Numbered from the stretch's first letter, positions 26,508 to 35,937 are shown. The stretch: DNA of 44,743 bases from CALFUK01 sp964398295 (GCA_964398295.1 CAYNMW010000008.1:1-44743); one strand, 5' to 3'. Numbers and translations are program-made. Notes: generated by a model from the sequence alone, not told the origin.

Positions 26508-27752
26508 TTATTCGTATCTCAAGGATTCGATTGGGTCTAATCTTGACGCTTTTAAGGCCGGATAAAGTCCAGACACAATTCCAACAAATATACACACCGT
26601 AAGCCCAAGTGCAATCCATGGCCAAGGAATAATGAATGGACTCTTGGTCAAAATTGACACAATATTGCCTACCAAAATGCCGAAAATGATTCCAATCACC
26701 CCACCAATTTGACAAATGACGATTGCTTCAGTCAAAAATTGAATTAAAATATTTTCTCGTGTCGCACCAAGTGCTTTACGAACTCCTATTTCTTTTGTTC
26801 GTTCTGTCACGGATACCAACATAATATTCATTAATCCAATTGCTGCTCCCAAAAGAGTCATCAATGCAATCGCAATCGTTCCCCACCGAAGTTGGCTTGT
26901 CATGTCCTTCAAAATCCCAAGTATTCCATCAGATTTACGTATTTCAAAATCATTCTTGTCTTTTGCCGTAAGACCTCTGATGTTGCGGAAAGTACCGATT
27001 GTATTTGAAATTGATTGATCTATTTTTGTGGCATCTATAACTGATGCAATGATATTGTAATTCGTTTTCGAGGTGCCATATTGCTGCTTAGCCAATTGCA
27101 AAGGGATATATACCTGGCGATCTGTTCCACCTCCCATTGAAGAACCTTTTTCTTCAAGGACTCCTATGATTTTTAATCTATCGGCATTGAGTGAAATTAA
27201 TTTTCCTATTGCCTTATCTGGTTTGTCATCAAACAATTGCTTCACAAGATTTCTACCCAAGATTGCTTTTCGCGAACTTGATTCTGTTTCCGATTTAGTA
27301 AAATTTCTACCTTCTTCTAAAACAAAAGAGGACACTTTAAAATAATTGTTGTCTATTCCATTGACGCCAATAGTAGGGTTGGTTTCATCGTCCTTATATT
27401 TTACCGTTGCTGATCGAGTCCCTCTGAAAAAAACAGAGACGAATGAGCCACCAGTCTCAACCATTCGTTCTTTGTAGTCAGCAGCCTGATCAAATGAAAT
27501 GGGTTCTGCAATTCTTGCTCTTCTCCCAGGACCATTTGATTTTAATTCTTCCCGATTTGGTATGATTTGATAAGAATTCGCCCCAATTCGCGTAAAGCTA
27601 TCACTCATAGAAAACAGAATGGCATCAATTGCTGTCAAAATTCCGACGAGACAAGTAATTCCCACGGCAATAATCAACAAGGTTAGGAAGGACCTGAGGA
27701 AATTTGACCTCAAGGACAACAGCGCCATTTTTATATTCTCTAAAAAATTCAA
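26508..27752 (-). CDS. ABC transporter permease, MacB/FtsX type
   Basis: The 414-residue protein has the MacB-type plan. There is an N-terminal membrane helix (LRSFLTLLIIAVGITCLVGILTAI, about residues 19-42) and a large periplasmic MacB_PCD domain (about 43-285). Three C-terminal helices of the FtsX domain follow, including the conserved ERTKEIGVRKALGATRENIL coupling segment and the ending ASRLDPIESLRYE. No ABC ATPase gene lies next to it, so its ATPase must be encoded elsewhere. The gene is divergent from the amidohydrolase gene. Confidence 0.93.
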   Translation of the reverse strand: MNFLENIKMALLSLRSNFLRSFLTLLIIAVGITCLVGILTAIDAILFSMSDSFTRIGANSYQIIPNREELKSNGPGRRARIAEPISFDQAADYKERMVETGGSFVSVFFRGTRSATVKYKDDETNPTIGVNGIDNNYFKVSSFVLEEGRNFTKSETESSSRKAILGRNLVKQLFDDKPDKAIGKLISLNADRLKIIGVLEEKGSSMGGGTDRQVYIPLQLAKQQYGTSKTNYNIIASVIDATKIDQSISNTIGTFRNIRGLTAKDKNDFEIRKSDGILGILKDMTSQLRWGTIAIALMTLLGAAIGLMNIMLVSVTERTKEIGVRKALGATRENILIQFLTEAIVICQIGGVIGIIFGILVGNIVSILTKSPFIIPWPWIALGLTVCIFVGIVSGLYPALKASRLDPIESLRYE

Positions 27753-27923
27753 ACTATCTTTTTGTGCACTAATACTTGACGTAAACTGGTTTAGGGTTTT
27801 AAAATTAGCTTTGTCAGAATATAAATATACATAGAATCAAGTCAGTGTTCATATTCTTGAAACAAATCAACTGTCTTTCCAATCCTTTCTGATTACTTTT
27901 AAATGAATTAATCAATCTACACT

Positions 27924-29651
27924 ATGATCTCTATCATCCGTAATGGACTTTATTTCGATGGAACTGGCACTAAGGGACAACACAAAGAAATTGTACTCAA
28001 AGATGGAATTGTGGATGGTGTGTACGATAAAGCTCCATCCATAGAAGGCGCAAAAGAAATCGATGCAACCGGCAAATGGGTAACACCTGGGTTCATTGAT
28101 ATACATACGCACTATGATGCAGAAATAGAAGTCATGCCTGGGTTGGAGGAGTCATTGCGTCATGGTACCACTACAGTAGTGATGGGCAATTGCTCCATCT
28201 CAGCTGCGCTAGGCAAAGACGAAGACATTGTAGATTTATTTTGTCGAGTTGAGAATATGCCTGCTCAGGTATTAACAGAATGGATTAAAGACAAAATCAC
28301 CTGGCGAAATCTTGGAGAGTATTATGAGCATCTGGATTCATTGGCAATGGGCCCAAATGTGGCCAGCTTTATTGGACATTCCAATATTCGAATCGCATCA
28401 ATGGGTGTTGATCGCAGCTTCAACGAAGCAAATGCCACTGAAGAGGAAAAAAAGAAAATGGACAATTATCTTACTGAAGCTATGGAAGCTGGTTATCTAG
28501 GCATGTCCATCGATATGCTGCCTTTTCATCGTTGGGGTGGAGTCTTTACAAGTAAACACAAGGGCTCTTCGGTCCCATCTCAACAAGCATCAGTCAAAGA
28601 ATATCGGCGGCTTGCAAATATTTTAAGAGACTACAATCGAGTCTTGCAGGCAACGCCTAATGCTTTGGACAAACGATCAGGAGTTCATCTTTTGGGAATG
28701 AGTTCTGGCCTGTTTAGGAAACCATTAAAAACGACTATTGTAGCAGCAATGGATTTAAAGACCGATGAAAAGATTCACAAATTAGTTACTACATTGGCAG
28801 CAGTAGGCAAACGTTTCTTTAATGCCGATATGCTTTTCCAGGCACTGTCTATGCCTTTTTTAAATTATGGAGAAGGACCTATCACGCCACTATTTGAAGA
28901 ATTCCCATCTATGGTAGAAGTGATAGGTGCCAACAGAGAAGAACGAGTCGCAGCTTTTGAAGATCCAGCATTTCGAAAATGGTTTAGGAAAGATTGGAAT
29001 CACAAAGGAACATCTGTCTTTCCGCGTTTATTAAAAGAAATGACAATCACAAAATGTCCAGATCCTGAATTGGTAGGAAAAACATTTCAAGAATTAGCTG
29101 ATAATCAAAAAGTAGATGGACTTGATTGTTTGATGGATCTTATCATCAAATTCGATACAGACTTAGTTTGGAAATGTACCGCGGCAAATCATCGAGATAA
29201 AATTCGTGTTCAGTTATTGGCAAGCGAATCGACTATTCCAGGATTCAACGACTCTGGTGCGCATAATGTCAACATGGCATTTCATGACGGATCACTTCAA
29301 GCCTTGCGACAGTCCCTGGACTATCCTGATATTTTTCCAATTGAGACAGCTATTCATCGGCTAACAAAAATGCCTGCTGATTGGCTCGGATTAGATGCAG
29401 GGTCAATTGAAAGAGGTCGACGTGCGGATGTCTGCGTGTTGGATCCAAGCAAATTAAACAGTGGGTTGACAGCAGAACCGATTGAAGATTATCATCCAAG
29501 TTTGAATGGTGCTTTCCGTTTTGTTAAACGATCTGATGGAGTTGTAAATCACGTTTTTGTCAATGGTGAAGAAGTCTTCAATGATAAGTCAGGATTTGCT
29601 TCTGGTGTTGGCAATACAAAATATGGTCAACTATTGAGGAGTTTGAATTAA
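27924..29651 (+). CDS. N-acyl-D-amino-acid deacylase-like amidohydrolase
   Basis: The 575-residue protein belongs to the metal-dependent amidohydrolase superfamily. It has GFIDIHTHYDAEIEV (HxH metal ligands near residue 62), GTTTVVMGNCSISAA with the Cys typical of D-aminoacylases near 90, and the late Asp in FNDSGAHNVNMAF. The C-terminal segment returns to the small beta-sandwich (GSIERGRRADVCVLDP). Relatives release free D-amino acids from N-acyl forms; D-Asp, D-Glu or neutral specificity cannot be told. The alpha/beta hydrolase gene follows 15 bp later, so the two form an operon. Confidence 0.88.
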   Translation: MISIIRNGLYFDGTGTKGQHKEIVLKDGIVDGVYDKAPSIEGAKEIDATGKWVTPGFIDIHTHYDAEIEVMPGLEESLRHGTTTVVMGNCSISAALGKDEDIVDLFCRVENMPAQVLTEWIKDKITWRNLGEYYEHLDSLAMGPNVASFIGHSNIRIASMGVDRSFNEANATEEEKKKMDNYLTEAMEAGYLGMSIDMLPFHRWGGVFTSKHKGSSVPSQQASVKEYRRLANILRDYNRVLQATPNALDKRSGVHLLGMSSGLFRKPLKTTIVAAMDLKTDEKIHKLVTTLAAVGKRFFNADMLFQALSMPFLNYGEGPITPLFEEFPSMVEVIGANREERVAAFEDPAFRKWFRKDWNHKGTSVFPRLLKEMTITKCPDPELVGKTFQELADNQKVDGLDCLMDLIIKFDTDLVWKCTAANHRDKIRVQLLASESTIPGFNDSGAHNVNMAFHDGSLQALRQSLDYPDIFPIETAIHRLTKMPADWLGLDAGSIERGRRADVCVLDPSKLNSGLTAEPIEDYHPSLNGAFRFVKRSDGVVNHVFVNGEEVFNDKSGFASGVGNTKYGQLLRSLN

Positions 29652-29666
29652 TCATACTTAGGAAAT

Positions 29667-30527
29667 ATGACATACAACGATTGGAAAGAAAAAGCCCAGT
29701 ATTTTAATTACAACAATCATTCAATTGCGTATTGGAATGAGGGCGAGGGAACACCTTTATTGCTTATTCATGGATTTCCAACCTCTTCGTGGGACTGGCA
29801 TAAAACATGGGACCAATTAATCAGCCGATATAATGTATACGCTGTTGATATGATTGGTTTTGGATATTCAGACAAACCCAAAAAGTATGGCTATTCTATA
29901 ACTGATCAGGCAAGATTACATGAAGCCTTTTTAAAACAACTTGATATTCAGGAAGCACATTTACTTGTTCATGATTATGGTGTTTCTGTTGCACAAGAAA
30001 TGCTCGCATCTATAAAAGACAGAAAAGGATCTGGTTTTCAAGCTTTGTCTTGTTGTTTTTTAAATGGCGGTTTATTCCCGCATTTGCACCATGCAAGGCC
30101 CATTCAAAAATTATTAAATAGTCCTGTAGGATTTATTTTAAATCCACTATTAAACAAGAAAAGTCTAACGAAAAATTTTGATAAAATCTATGGTGATAAA
30201 AAAGCCACAGAAAAAGAACTCGATGAATTTTACCAACAGATGTTATACAATGATGGGAAAGGAATTACGTATAAGCTCATGAGATACATCACTGATCGCA
30301 GAAATAATGCAGATCGATGGAAAGCCGCATTAACAGAGACCAACGTGCCTTTACATTTTATCAATGGTCCTCTTGACCCTGTTTCTGGGAGACACCTGGC
30401 AGAATATTGCAAGGAATTATTGCCTCATTGTCAGGTAGATATTTTGGAAGGTGTTGGTCATTATCCACATGATGAAGCACCGAAACGGGTCCTTGATGCA
30501 TACTTTTCATTTATGGATTCAATTTGA
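29667..30527 (+). CDS. Alpha/beta hydrolase with Asp nucleophile (dehalogenase/epoxide hydrolase/MEST-like)
   Basis: The 286-residue protein has the oxyanion motif HGFPTSSWDW (residues 35-44). The nucleophile elbow reads HDYGVS with Asp103 in place of the usual Ser. It continues with an acid candidate in GPLDPVS and a His in GVGHYPHDEAP near residue 270. An Asp nucleophile is characteristic of haloalkane dehalogenases, epoxide hydrolases and the MEST group, so an esterase call would be wrong. It is the second gene after the amidohydrolase. No signal peptide is seen; it is cytoplasmic. Confidence 0.88.
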   Translation: MTYNDWKEKAQYFNYNNHSIAYWNEGEGTPLLLIHGFPTSSWDWHKTWDQLISRYNVYAVDMIGFGYSDKPKKYGYSITDQARLHEAFLKQLDIQEAHLLVHDYGVSVAQEMLASIKDRKGSGFQALSCCFLNGGLFPHLHHARPIQKLLNSPVGFILNPLLNKKSLTKNFDKIYGDKKATEKELDEFYQQMLYNDGKGITYKLMRYITDRRNNADRWKAALTETNVPLHFINGPLDPVSGRHLAEYCKELLPHCQVDILEGVGHYPHDEAPKRVLDAYFSFMDSI

Positions 30528-30650
30528 CATTTGATGATGGTAGAATAAAATCTCTTTTTATAAGTGCCTCCGGAGTAGTCCTTATTACACTCTGCTATTA
30601 AATCTTATCTACTGATTCAACTTTGCATAACTAATTCATATTTTAGTAAA

Positions 30651-31334
30651 ATGAGGACATGTCTCTATTATATTCTTTTTGGCTTTATATTCTTGATTGC
30701 CTGTTCAGATGAAAATGAATTGGCAATTTGTAATAGTTCACCAATACTTGCAGACTGTTCAGCATCGTCGGAGGCTCAATATTGTTTATTCGGATATAAA
30801 TGGGGCGAAGGTGCATCTTTTGATGAAGTAGGTGAAGAAGCACAAGGTCCAGGATTACCTGGAGGCGTCATCAGTTACAGTTTTCAAAATTCTGGGCAAA
30901 CAGTTAGTTATCATTTGGAACAGGATATTGCGACCTTTGATTTTGATACGAAAGGACAATGTGCCAGAGATGAGATTCGAAACGCCCTAGAAGAATTTCT
31001 GACTTATGGAGATTTCTCTTTTGAAGAAATGGCGGATGACTCCCCTTCTGACATTCGTTTTTATGTGGTCGATCAAGAGTCCGTAAATATCGGCAGCACA
31101 AATTTTCAAGACCCCATATGTTCATCAATTGCAGGACAGGTCGTCTTCACGAAAACGGAAGTGCTTAACTGCGATAACTTTTATATTTTATCTCTTCACG
31201 AAATTGGACATGTGATGGGACTTGGTCATGTCGGCAGTTCAAATATCATGTCTACCGGGTTAGAAAAATTTGGCTACCTCGGATTATTCGAAGGTGATAT
31301 TGCTGGAATAGTTTCGCTTTACGGAGAAAAATAA
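30651..31334 (+). CDS. Matrixin-like (M10-type) zinc metalloprotease lipoprotein
   Basis: The 227-residue protein starts with a lipoprotein signal ending LIAC (Cys18). Its C-terminal catalytic domain has HEIGHVMGLGH (residues 183-193, HExxHxxGxxH) and a Met-turn in SSNIMS near residue 200, as in matrixins. The N-terminal part has several cysteines and an acidic stretch, with no clear propeptide cysteine switch. It should be exported and lipid-anchored. It stands alone, 123 bp after the alpha/beta hydrolase gene. Confidence 0.88.
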   Translation: MRTCLYYILFGFIFLIACSDENELAICNSSPILADCSASSEAQYCLFGYKWGEGASFDEVGEEAQGPGLPGGVISYSFQNSGQTVSYHLEQDIATFDFDTKGQCARDEIRNALEEFLTYGDFSFEEMADDSPSDIRFYVVDQESVNIGSTNFQDPICSSIAGQVVFTKTEVLNCDNFYILSLHEIGHVMGLGHVGSSNIMSTGLEKFGYLGLFEGDIAGIVSLYGEK

Positions 31335-31408
31335 TTTCTTGCTTCTACTTTATTCAAAAATCTCACAATTATGCACTTTTTGCCCATGCTTCTAATAAAT
31401 TAAACACA

Positions 31409-32482
31409 CTATTTCTCCTTATCTAATCTTACTTCTTCTTCCTGTATTCGAGTTTGAATTTTGGTTTGAATCTCTACCAATTGCTGTTTCTTAAGTTCCA
31501 GTTTTTCCTTGGAAATCGTATCCTGTGCTTTGGCTTTTTGTTTGTCAATATCTGCTATTTTCTCAGCAATGCCTTCTAGGTTCTCTTTTCTTTTCTCTAT
31601 TGATTCTGCTTCTTCTGCTTTATCAAACATAATGTTTTCTGGATTACCCACAGCTTTGGTTTCTTTTTCTAACTGTGCTACTTCTTTTGCTTTAGGTTTT
31701 TTAGGAATGAACTCAACGTCATTGACTTGTCGTTGTCCAACAAATGTTGGCGACATAATTTCGATACCAGCATTGTGCAGCACATCTAGCATTTGAGCAT
31801 TTAATTTTGATCTGCCAGTTAAGATGGTTTTGACATCTTTTAGTAATCCATGCACCTTATAGACAACAGAAAAATCACCTAGGCTTGTAATGTAAACAAA
31901 CGCATCTGTCAAGCCTGCATCTTTCGCTGCTTGGAGCAACAGTTTTTCTACTTTGACACGGGATGCATCATAACCAAGAGACACCTCACCTGAAATAAAT
32001 GTTCCTGACTCTCTAGTAACTTTCACAGGGTTAGTAGCTAAGAACAAATTGGGTAAGGTTGTTAGGTCTCTGTTTTCTGTTTGAATTTCTGTATGAAACA
32101 AACCTCTTTCTGAAATTCTTCCGAAGTGATCACCAACTTTAATGAAATCACCGGGTTTAAAACTATTAATGGATCGAAGCATTATTCCAGCGAGTCCATT
32201 GCCAATAAATGTTGCAGAACTCAACGCAAAGACTGCAGAAATAACAATACCAAATAAACTGGTTATTTGTCCTTTGATGTCACTCGGCATCGGTATAGCC
32301 AAAATAACTGCGATGATCCCGATAAGAGCAAGGCAAAATAAAATGATTGTGCGAATAACAGTACTATCTGATTTTCCTTTTGCTTGACTATCTAAGACAA
32401 ACTTTACAAGAAAATAGGCCAGCACAAAGATGACTGTCGTAACAAAAAAAGAAGCCCAGTTAGTTAGAAAATTTTCGATCAT
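31409..32482 (-). CDS. MscS-family mechanosensitive channel with coiled-coil tail
   Basis: The 357-residue protein has three N-terminal membrane helices (near 12-30, 42-64 and 72-98). The third, pore-lining helix runs into IGNGLAGIMLRSINSFKPGDFIKVGDHFG, the MscS beta-domain signature. A cytoplasmic vestibule domain follows to about residue 245. The last 100 residues are very rich in Lys, Glu and Gln and predict a coiled coil, which is longer than in the basic E. coli MscS. It releases solutes on osmotic down-shock. It is single on the minus strand, with a hairpin between it and the next gene. Confidence 0.93.
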   Translation of the reverse strand: MIENFLTNWASFFVTTVIFVLAYFLVKFVLDSQAKGKSDSTVIRTIILFCLALIGIIAVILAIPMPSDIKGQITSLFGIVISAVFALSSATFIGNGLAGIMLRSINSFKPGDFIKVGDHFGRISERGLFHTEIQTENRDLTTLPNLFLATNPVKVTRESGTFISGEVSLGYDASRVKVEKLLLQAAKDAGLTDAFVYITSLGDFSVVYKVHGLLKDVKTILTGRSKLNAQMLDVLHNAGIEIMSPTFVGQRQVNDVEFIPKKPKAKEVAQLEKETKAVGNPENIMFDKAEEAESIEKRKENLEGIAEKIADIDKQKAKAQDTISKEKLELKKQQLVEIQTKIQTRIQEEEVRLDKEK

Positions 32483-32582
32483 TTTGTTGATGTTTAAAAA
32501 ATCCCTGTTTTTAGTGATTGTGAAGGGTTACAATTGTGTTTAATTTTACATTAATAGTAAAATAGTTTATTTCATGCATCTT

Positions 32583-32609
32583 AAAGTCTTGCCTTTTGGG
32601 CAGGACTTT
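32583..32609. terminator. Hairpin terminator after the TlpA-like gene
   Basis: AAAGTCTTGCC pairs with GGGCAGGACTTT over 11 positions around a TTT(T) loop. It overlaps the stop codon (32608-32610) of the minus-strand thioredoxin gene by two bases. The T-tract is short on both strands, so strength is uncertain. Confidence 0.6.
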
Positions 32610-33075
32610 ATTCATTGATCCATTGTTTGAATTCATCCAATATATTACGATCTGGTTTATCAGACAAATAAACCAATTCTCCTTTTTTATTAATTATCTC
32701 ATAAGAAGGGATGCTATACAACTCATACAGCTCTTGCAGATTATCCAGTTCTTTTCCTCTGACATGAGTGCCAATTATTTGATGTTTTTGCATTGCATTA
32801 ATCCATTGAGATTCCGTTTTATCAATATTGACATTCAATAAGACTACACCGATCTTTTCCAACTCTGTTCTCATCTCTTCATATTTCTCAAAGTTTACAA
32901 TACACGGTTTACACCAGCTCGCCCAAAAACTGACATACAACACTTCGCCTTGAAAATCTGTTAAATTCAATAATTCAACCTCAGCAGAATAAAACGAGAA
33001 TTCCGGTGCTTTTTGAGCAAATAGTGCGCTTGATATCAATAGAATGAAAATTCCTAAAAGACCTCTTCGATACAT
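32608..33075 (-). CDS. TlpA-like periplasmic thioredoxin
   Basis: The 155-residue protein has a signal peptide (residues 4-20, cut near LFAQK) and a thioredoxin-fold domain with the redox motif WCKPC (Cys55, Cys58). The cis-proline region is IPSYEIIN. Such proteins reduce or resolve disulfides in the periplasm. It follows the first FAD monooxygenase gene by 65 bp on the same strand. It is not closely similar to the decayed thioredoxin upstream of the second monooxygenase, so it is not simply its moved copy. Confidence 0.9.
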   Translation of the reverse strand: MYRRGLLGIFILLISSALFAQKAPEFSFYSAEVELLNLTDFQGEVLYVSFWASWCKPCIVNFEKYEEMRTELEKIGVVLLNVNIDKTESQWINAMQKHQIIGTHVRGKELDNLQELYELYSIPSYEIINKKGELVYLSDKPDRNILDEFKQWINE

Positions 33076-33140
33076 ACCTTCAATAACGGAATCTTACCAC
33101 AAACAATTCAATAAGTTACCGACAATTTTATGCAGAACCT

Positions 33141-34277
33141 TTAGGCACTCAATTTGAATATTCGAGCAGTTTGTTTTTTGGCTATAAAATCAGGTGTCCA
33201 TCTCATCAACTTGTTTCTGATTCTTCGTTGCCAGTCCGATTCAAGTTGTGCAATCGATCCAATTTTCCAACTATTGTTAACAATAAAATTGACCTTTTTT
33301 TGTCTGCGTTTTTGAAAGTCTGCAAATACATTATCTGGATCTGAATGTTGAAAACAATCCGACAATGTAAATGCATCTTCTATGCTTTGTCCTGCTCCCT
33401 GTCCCATATTGGGAGTCATTGCATGGCAGGCATCTCCGATCAAACAAATATCATTTTTGTACCATTGTTTCATGGTCTCTAATTGTGTTATTTCTCCTAC
33501 GTGAATTTTTTCTTCCTCTGTAACATGTAGTAATTCATTAACCAGAGGATGAAAATATTCGAAAGACTTCTTCCATGGTTTATCTTTCCATTCATTACTT
33601 GATTGTACATAATTAGTTAAAGCAAACCAGTAGACCTGTTGTTCATTTATTTGTCCAAAGCCAAATCTAGCGCCTTTGCCCCAGGCCTCATTAAACTGAT
33701 GTATATATAGTGCTGGTAATTGAAACTCACAGATACCTCTCCAACAGAGTTGTTTCGCCTCCTTTATTTGTTGATCAGCAAATACAGCTTGTCTGACTTT
33801 AGAATGGATACCATCGGCTCCTATTAATTGGTCATATGATTCAACAGTACCGTCAGTAAATTGTAGCTCTTTGTTGACAATATGACTGAGTTGTTTTGAT
33901 AAATGGATAGCATTGGTGTCTACTATGGTTAATAATACTTCGTGTAAATCAGTACGATGAATAGCAATATTAGAAATACCATATTTTTGTTCAAAATCAT
34001 TTAGAGAAATACCAGATAACACGTTCAACTGTTCGTCAACTACATTTAAAGCAGATATTGTATTTCCCCTTTTAACCAGTTGTTTATCTATACCCAATTG
34101 TTGGAAAACCTGCATTGCATTATTGCCAAGGATAATGCCCGCACCAACTGTTTTAAATTCGTTTGCTTGTTCAAATAATTTGTACGTGCGCTTTTGTTGC
34201 TCTAAAAAAGCTGCAAGCGTTAAGCCTGCAATTCCTCCTCCGATAATTTTAATTTCGCTATTGGCGGATACACTCAT
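33141..34277 (-). CDS. FAD-dependent monooxygenase (PHBH/TetX-like), paralogue 1
   Basis: The 378-residue flavoprotein has the dinucleotide motif GGGIAGLTLAAFLEQ (residues 13-27) and the second FAD motif GDACHAMTPNMGQGAGQSIEDA near 285. These mark the class A aromatic hydroxylase/zeaxanthin epoxidase/TetX superfamily. The substrate is unknown. It is clearly a duplicate of the gene at 34332: equal length, matching motifs throughout and nearly the same ending (ARIFKLSA versus ARIFELSA). The gap to its paralogue is 54 bp. Confidence 0.92.
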   Translation of the reverse strand: MSVSANSEIKIIGGGIAGLTLAAFLEQQKRTYKLFEQANEFKTVGAGIILGNNAMQVFQQLGIDKQLVKRGNTISALNVVDEQLNVLSGISLNDFEQKYGISNIAIHRTDLHEVLLTIVDTNAIHLSKQLSHIVNKELQFTDGTVESYDQLIGADGIHSKVRQAVFADQQIKEAKQLCWRGICEFQLPALYIHQFNEAWGKGARFGFGQINEQQVYWFALTNYVQSSNEWKDKPWKKSFEYFHPLVNELLHVTEEEKIHVGEITQLETMKQWYKNDICLIGDACHAMTPNMGQGAGQSIEDAFTLSDCFQHSDPDNVFADFQKRRQKKVNFIVNNSWKIGSIAQLESDWQRRIRNKLMRWTPDFIAKKQTARIFKLSA

Positions 34278-34331
34278 TTTATCTTTTCAATTAAACATTG
34301 GCTAACAATATTACAAAGAAATGTTCCTCTT

Positions 34332-35468
34332 TCAGGCGCTCAATTCAAATATTCGCGCTGTTTGCCTTTTAGCTATAAATTCAGGGGACCAGCTTAATAA
34401 TTTGTTTCTAATTTTCCGTTTCCAAGCAGCATCAAGTTGTGCAAGCTTTCCTAAATTCCAACTGGTTTTGACAACAAAATCAACCTTTTGTTGTCTGCGT
34501 TTTTGAAAATCCGCGAATACATTATGTTGATCAGAATTCTTCAAACAGTCAGCTAATGTATAGGCATCTTCAATTCCTTGTCCTGCACCTTGCCCTATAT
34601 TTGGTGTCATTGCGTGGCAAGCATCTCCTATCAAACAAGTATTCCCTTTATACCACGTTTTCATTGGTTCTAATTGTGAGATTTCTCTTATATAAATATT
34701 ACTATCTTCTGTTGCATCAAATAACTCATGTACTAAAGGATGAAAGCTCTGGAATGAATTCTTCCAAGGTTTCCCATTCCATTCATCTGGAGATTGTATA
34801 TAATTCGCTAAAGCAAACCAGTAAACCTGATTATCATTTATTTGCCCAAATCCAAAACGTACTCCATCGCCCCAAGCTGTATTAAATTTATGTCTGAAAT
34901 GATCTGGTACGGTAAAGTCACACACTGCTCTCCAACACATCAGTTTCGCATGTCTAATTTGCTGCTTCCCAAACAAGGTTTCTCTAACCCTTGAATTAAA
35001 TCCATCTGCGCCAATTAATTGATCATATTTTTCTACTGTTCCATCAGAAAAGTTTAGTTGCTTTTTGTCTACACTTATTAATTGCTTAGAGAAATGCAAT
35101 GCGTCATTATTAATGGCGTCAAACAATATTTCGTGCAGATCAGCGCGGTGAATGGCAGTATTGGAAATTCCATATTTCTTTTCAAAATCTGTAAGACTAA
35201 TAGATGAAATTTGTTTGAACTGATCATCAAGTAAATTCATTGTTGATATTCGATTGCCCTTTTTCAGTATTTGATTTTCGATACCCAATTTCTGAAATAC
35301 CTGCATTGCATTATTCGCTAAAAGAAGTCCTGCCCCAATGGGTTCAAATTTTGGTGCTTGCTCAAAAATAGCATACGGATGATTTTGTTGTTCTAAAAAA
35401 GCAGCAAAGGCCAAACCTGCAATTCCTGCACCGATTATTTTAATTTCACTTTTGGCGGATTCCCTCAT
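34332..35468 (-). CDS. FAD-dependent monooxygenase (PHBH/TetX-like), paralogue 2
   Basis: This second copy of the tandem pair, 378 residues, has GAGIAGLAFAAFLEQ near the start and GDACHAMTPNIGQGAGQGIEDA near 285. By eye it shares well over half its residues with paralogue 1, in a collinear way without large gaps. Differences are spread over the whole length, which suggests an older duplication followed by divergence, perhaps in substrate. Its ATG overlaps, as ATGA, the stop codon of a degenerate thioredoxin reading frame directly upstream, so the pair was once coupled in translation. Confidence 0.92.
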   Translation of the reverse strand: MRESAKSEIKIIGAGIAGLAFAAFLEQQNHPYAIFEQAPKFEPIGAGLLLANNAMQVFQKLGIENQILKKGNRISTMNLLDDQFKQISSISLTDFEKKYGISNTAIHRADLHEILFDAINNDALHFSKQLISVDKKQLNFSDGTVEKYDQLIGADGFNSRVRETLFGKQQIRHAKLMCWRAVCDFTVPDHFRHKFNTAWGDGVRFGFGQINDNQVYWFALANYIQSPDEWNGKPWKNSFQSFHPLVHELFDATEDSNIYIREISQLEPMKTWYKGNTCLIGDACHAMTPNIGQGAGQGIEDAYTLADCLKNSDQHNVFADFQKRRQQKVDFVVKTSWNLGKLAQLDAAWKRKIRNKLLSWSPEFIAKRQTARIFELSA

Positions 35469-35716
35469 TTATTCTTTTCAATTAACTCTTTTAAGGAAGC
35501 AATATCTAGGTTGCTCGTATGCTTATCTACTAATTCATTTTTAGCATTATAAAAATATGTTGTAGGTCTAGCATGTATTCATATTCAGTTAAGTTTTTAC
35601 TGCTGCGTAAATAGATAAACTATACGATTTGTTTTTGCGCAAACTCTTCTATTTCACCGAAATGCTTTGTAATTCATTCTTTTACTTTATGGAAACACTT
35701 CCAAACGTCAAAAAGA
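35465..35716 (-). pseudogene. Decayed thioredoxin-family gene
   Basis: Read on the minus strand, a thioredoxin-like sequence is broken by stops and a frameshift. Pieces in order are LFDVWKCFHKVKE, a stop at 35674-35676 (TGA, probably replacing TGG), ITKHFGEIEEFAQKQIV, a second stop (TAG), FIYLRSSKNLTEYEY, a frame change, and HARPTTYFYNAKNELVDKHT continuing to LKELIEKNK with a TGA overlapping the next ATG. RPTTYF is the typical cis-proline motif. The active-site CxxC region is shortened to WKC. The frame can be followed back to an ATG at 35829, but that part does not resemble thioredoxin clearly. Confidence 0.75.
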
Positions 35717-35937
35717 CAATTAAAATTAATAAAAGCAAAGAAAGAAATCCCGCTATTACGCCTAAAATATATGTAATGGAATATATTCTGTTCTCCTAAA
35801 AAAGCTAACGCGTTAAAATCAATTTTCATCGTGTTTAATGTTGCTGCTATTATATATTTTACCTCTTTATCTCACTCTGCATTTTCCGGTTCATGTAATT
35901 GACGCGCTAAAGTCTAAAAACCTAATTAGCACTAAAA
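35469..35937. other. Interval between aminotransferase and monooxygenase genes
   Basis: These 469 bp hold the thioredoxin pseudogene (to about 35716) and a T-rich stretch. The stretch 35700-35810 has, in a second minus-strand frame, a 30-residue hydrophobic reading (GVIAGFLSLLLLILIVF) without a start codon. From 35830 to 35937 I see only AT-rich DNA. Confidence 0.6.

Noticed and set aside
35716..35829. Small membrane protein gene (GVIAGFLSLLLLILIVFLTFGS reading on the minus strand)
   Set aside because: The hydrophobic frame is preceded by two stops and has no start codon. T-rich DNA gives such readings easily, and the other frame holds the thioredoxin remnant.
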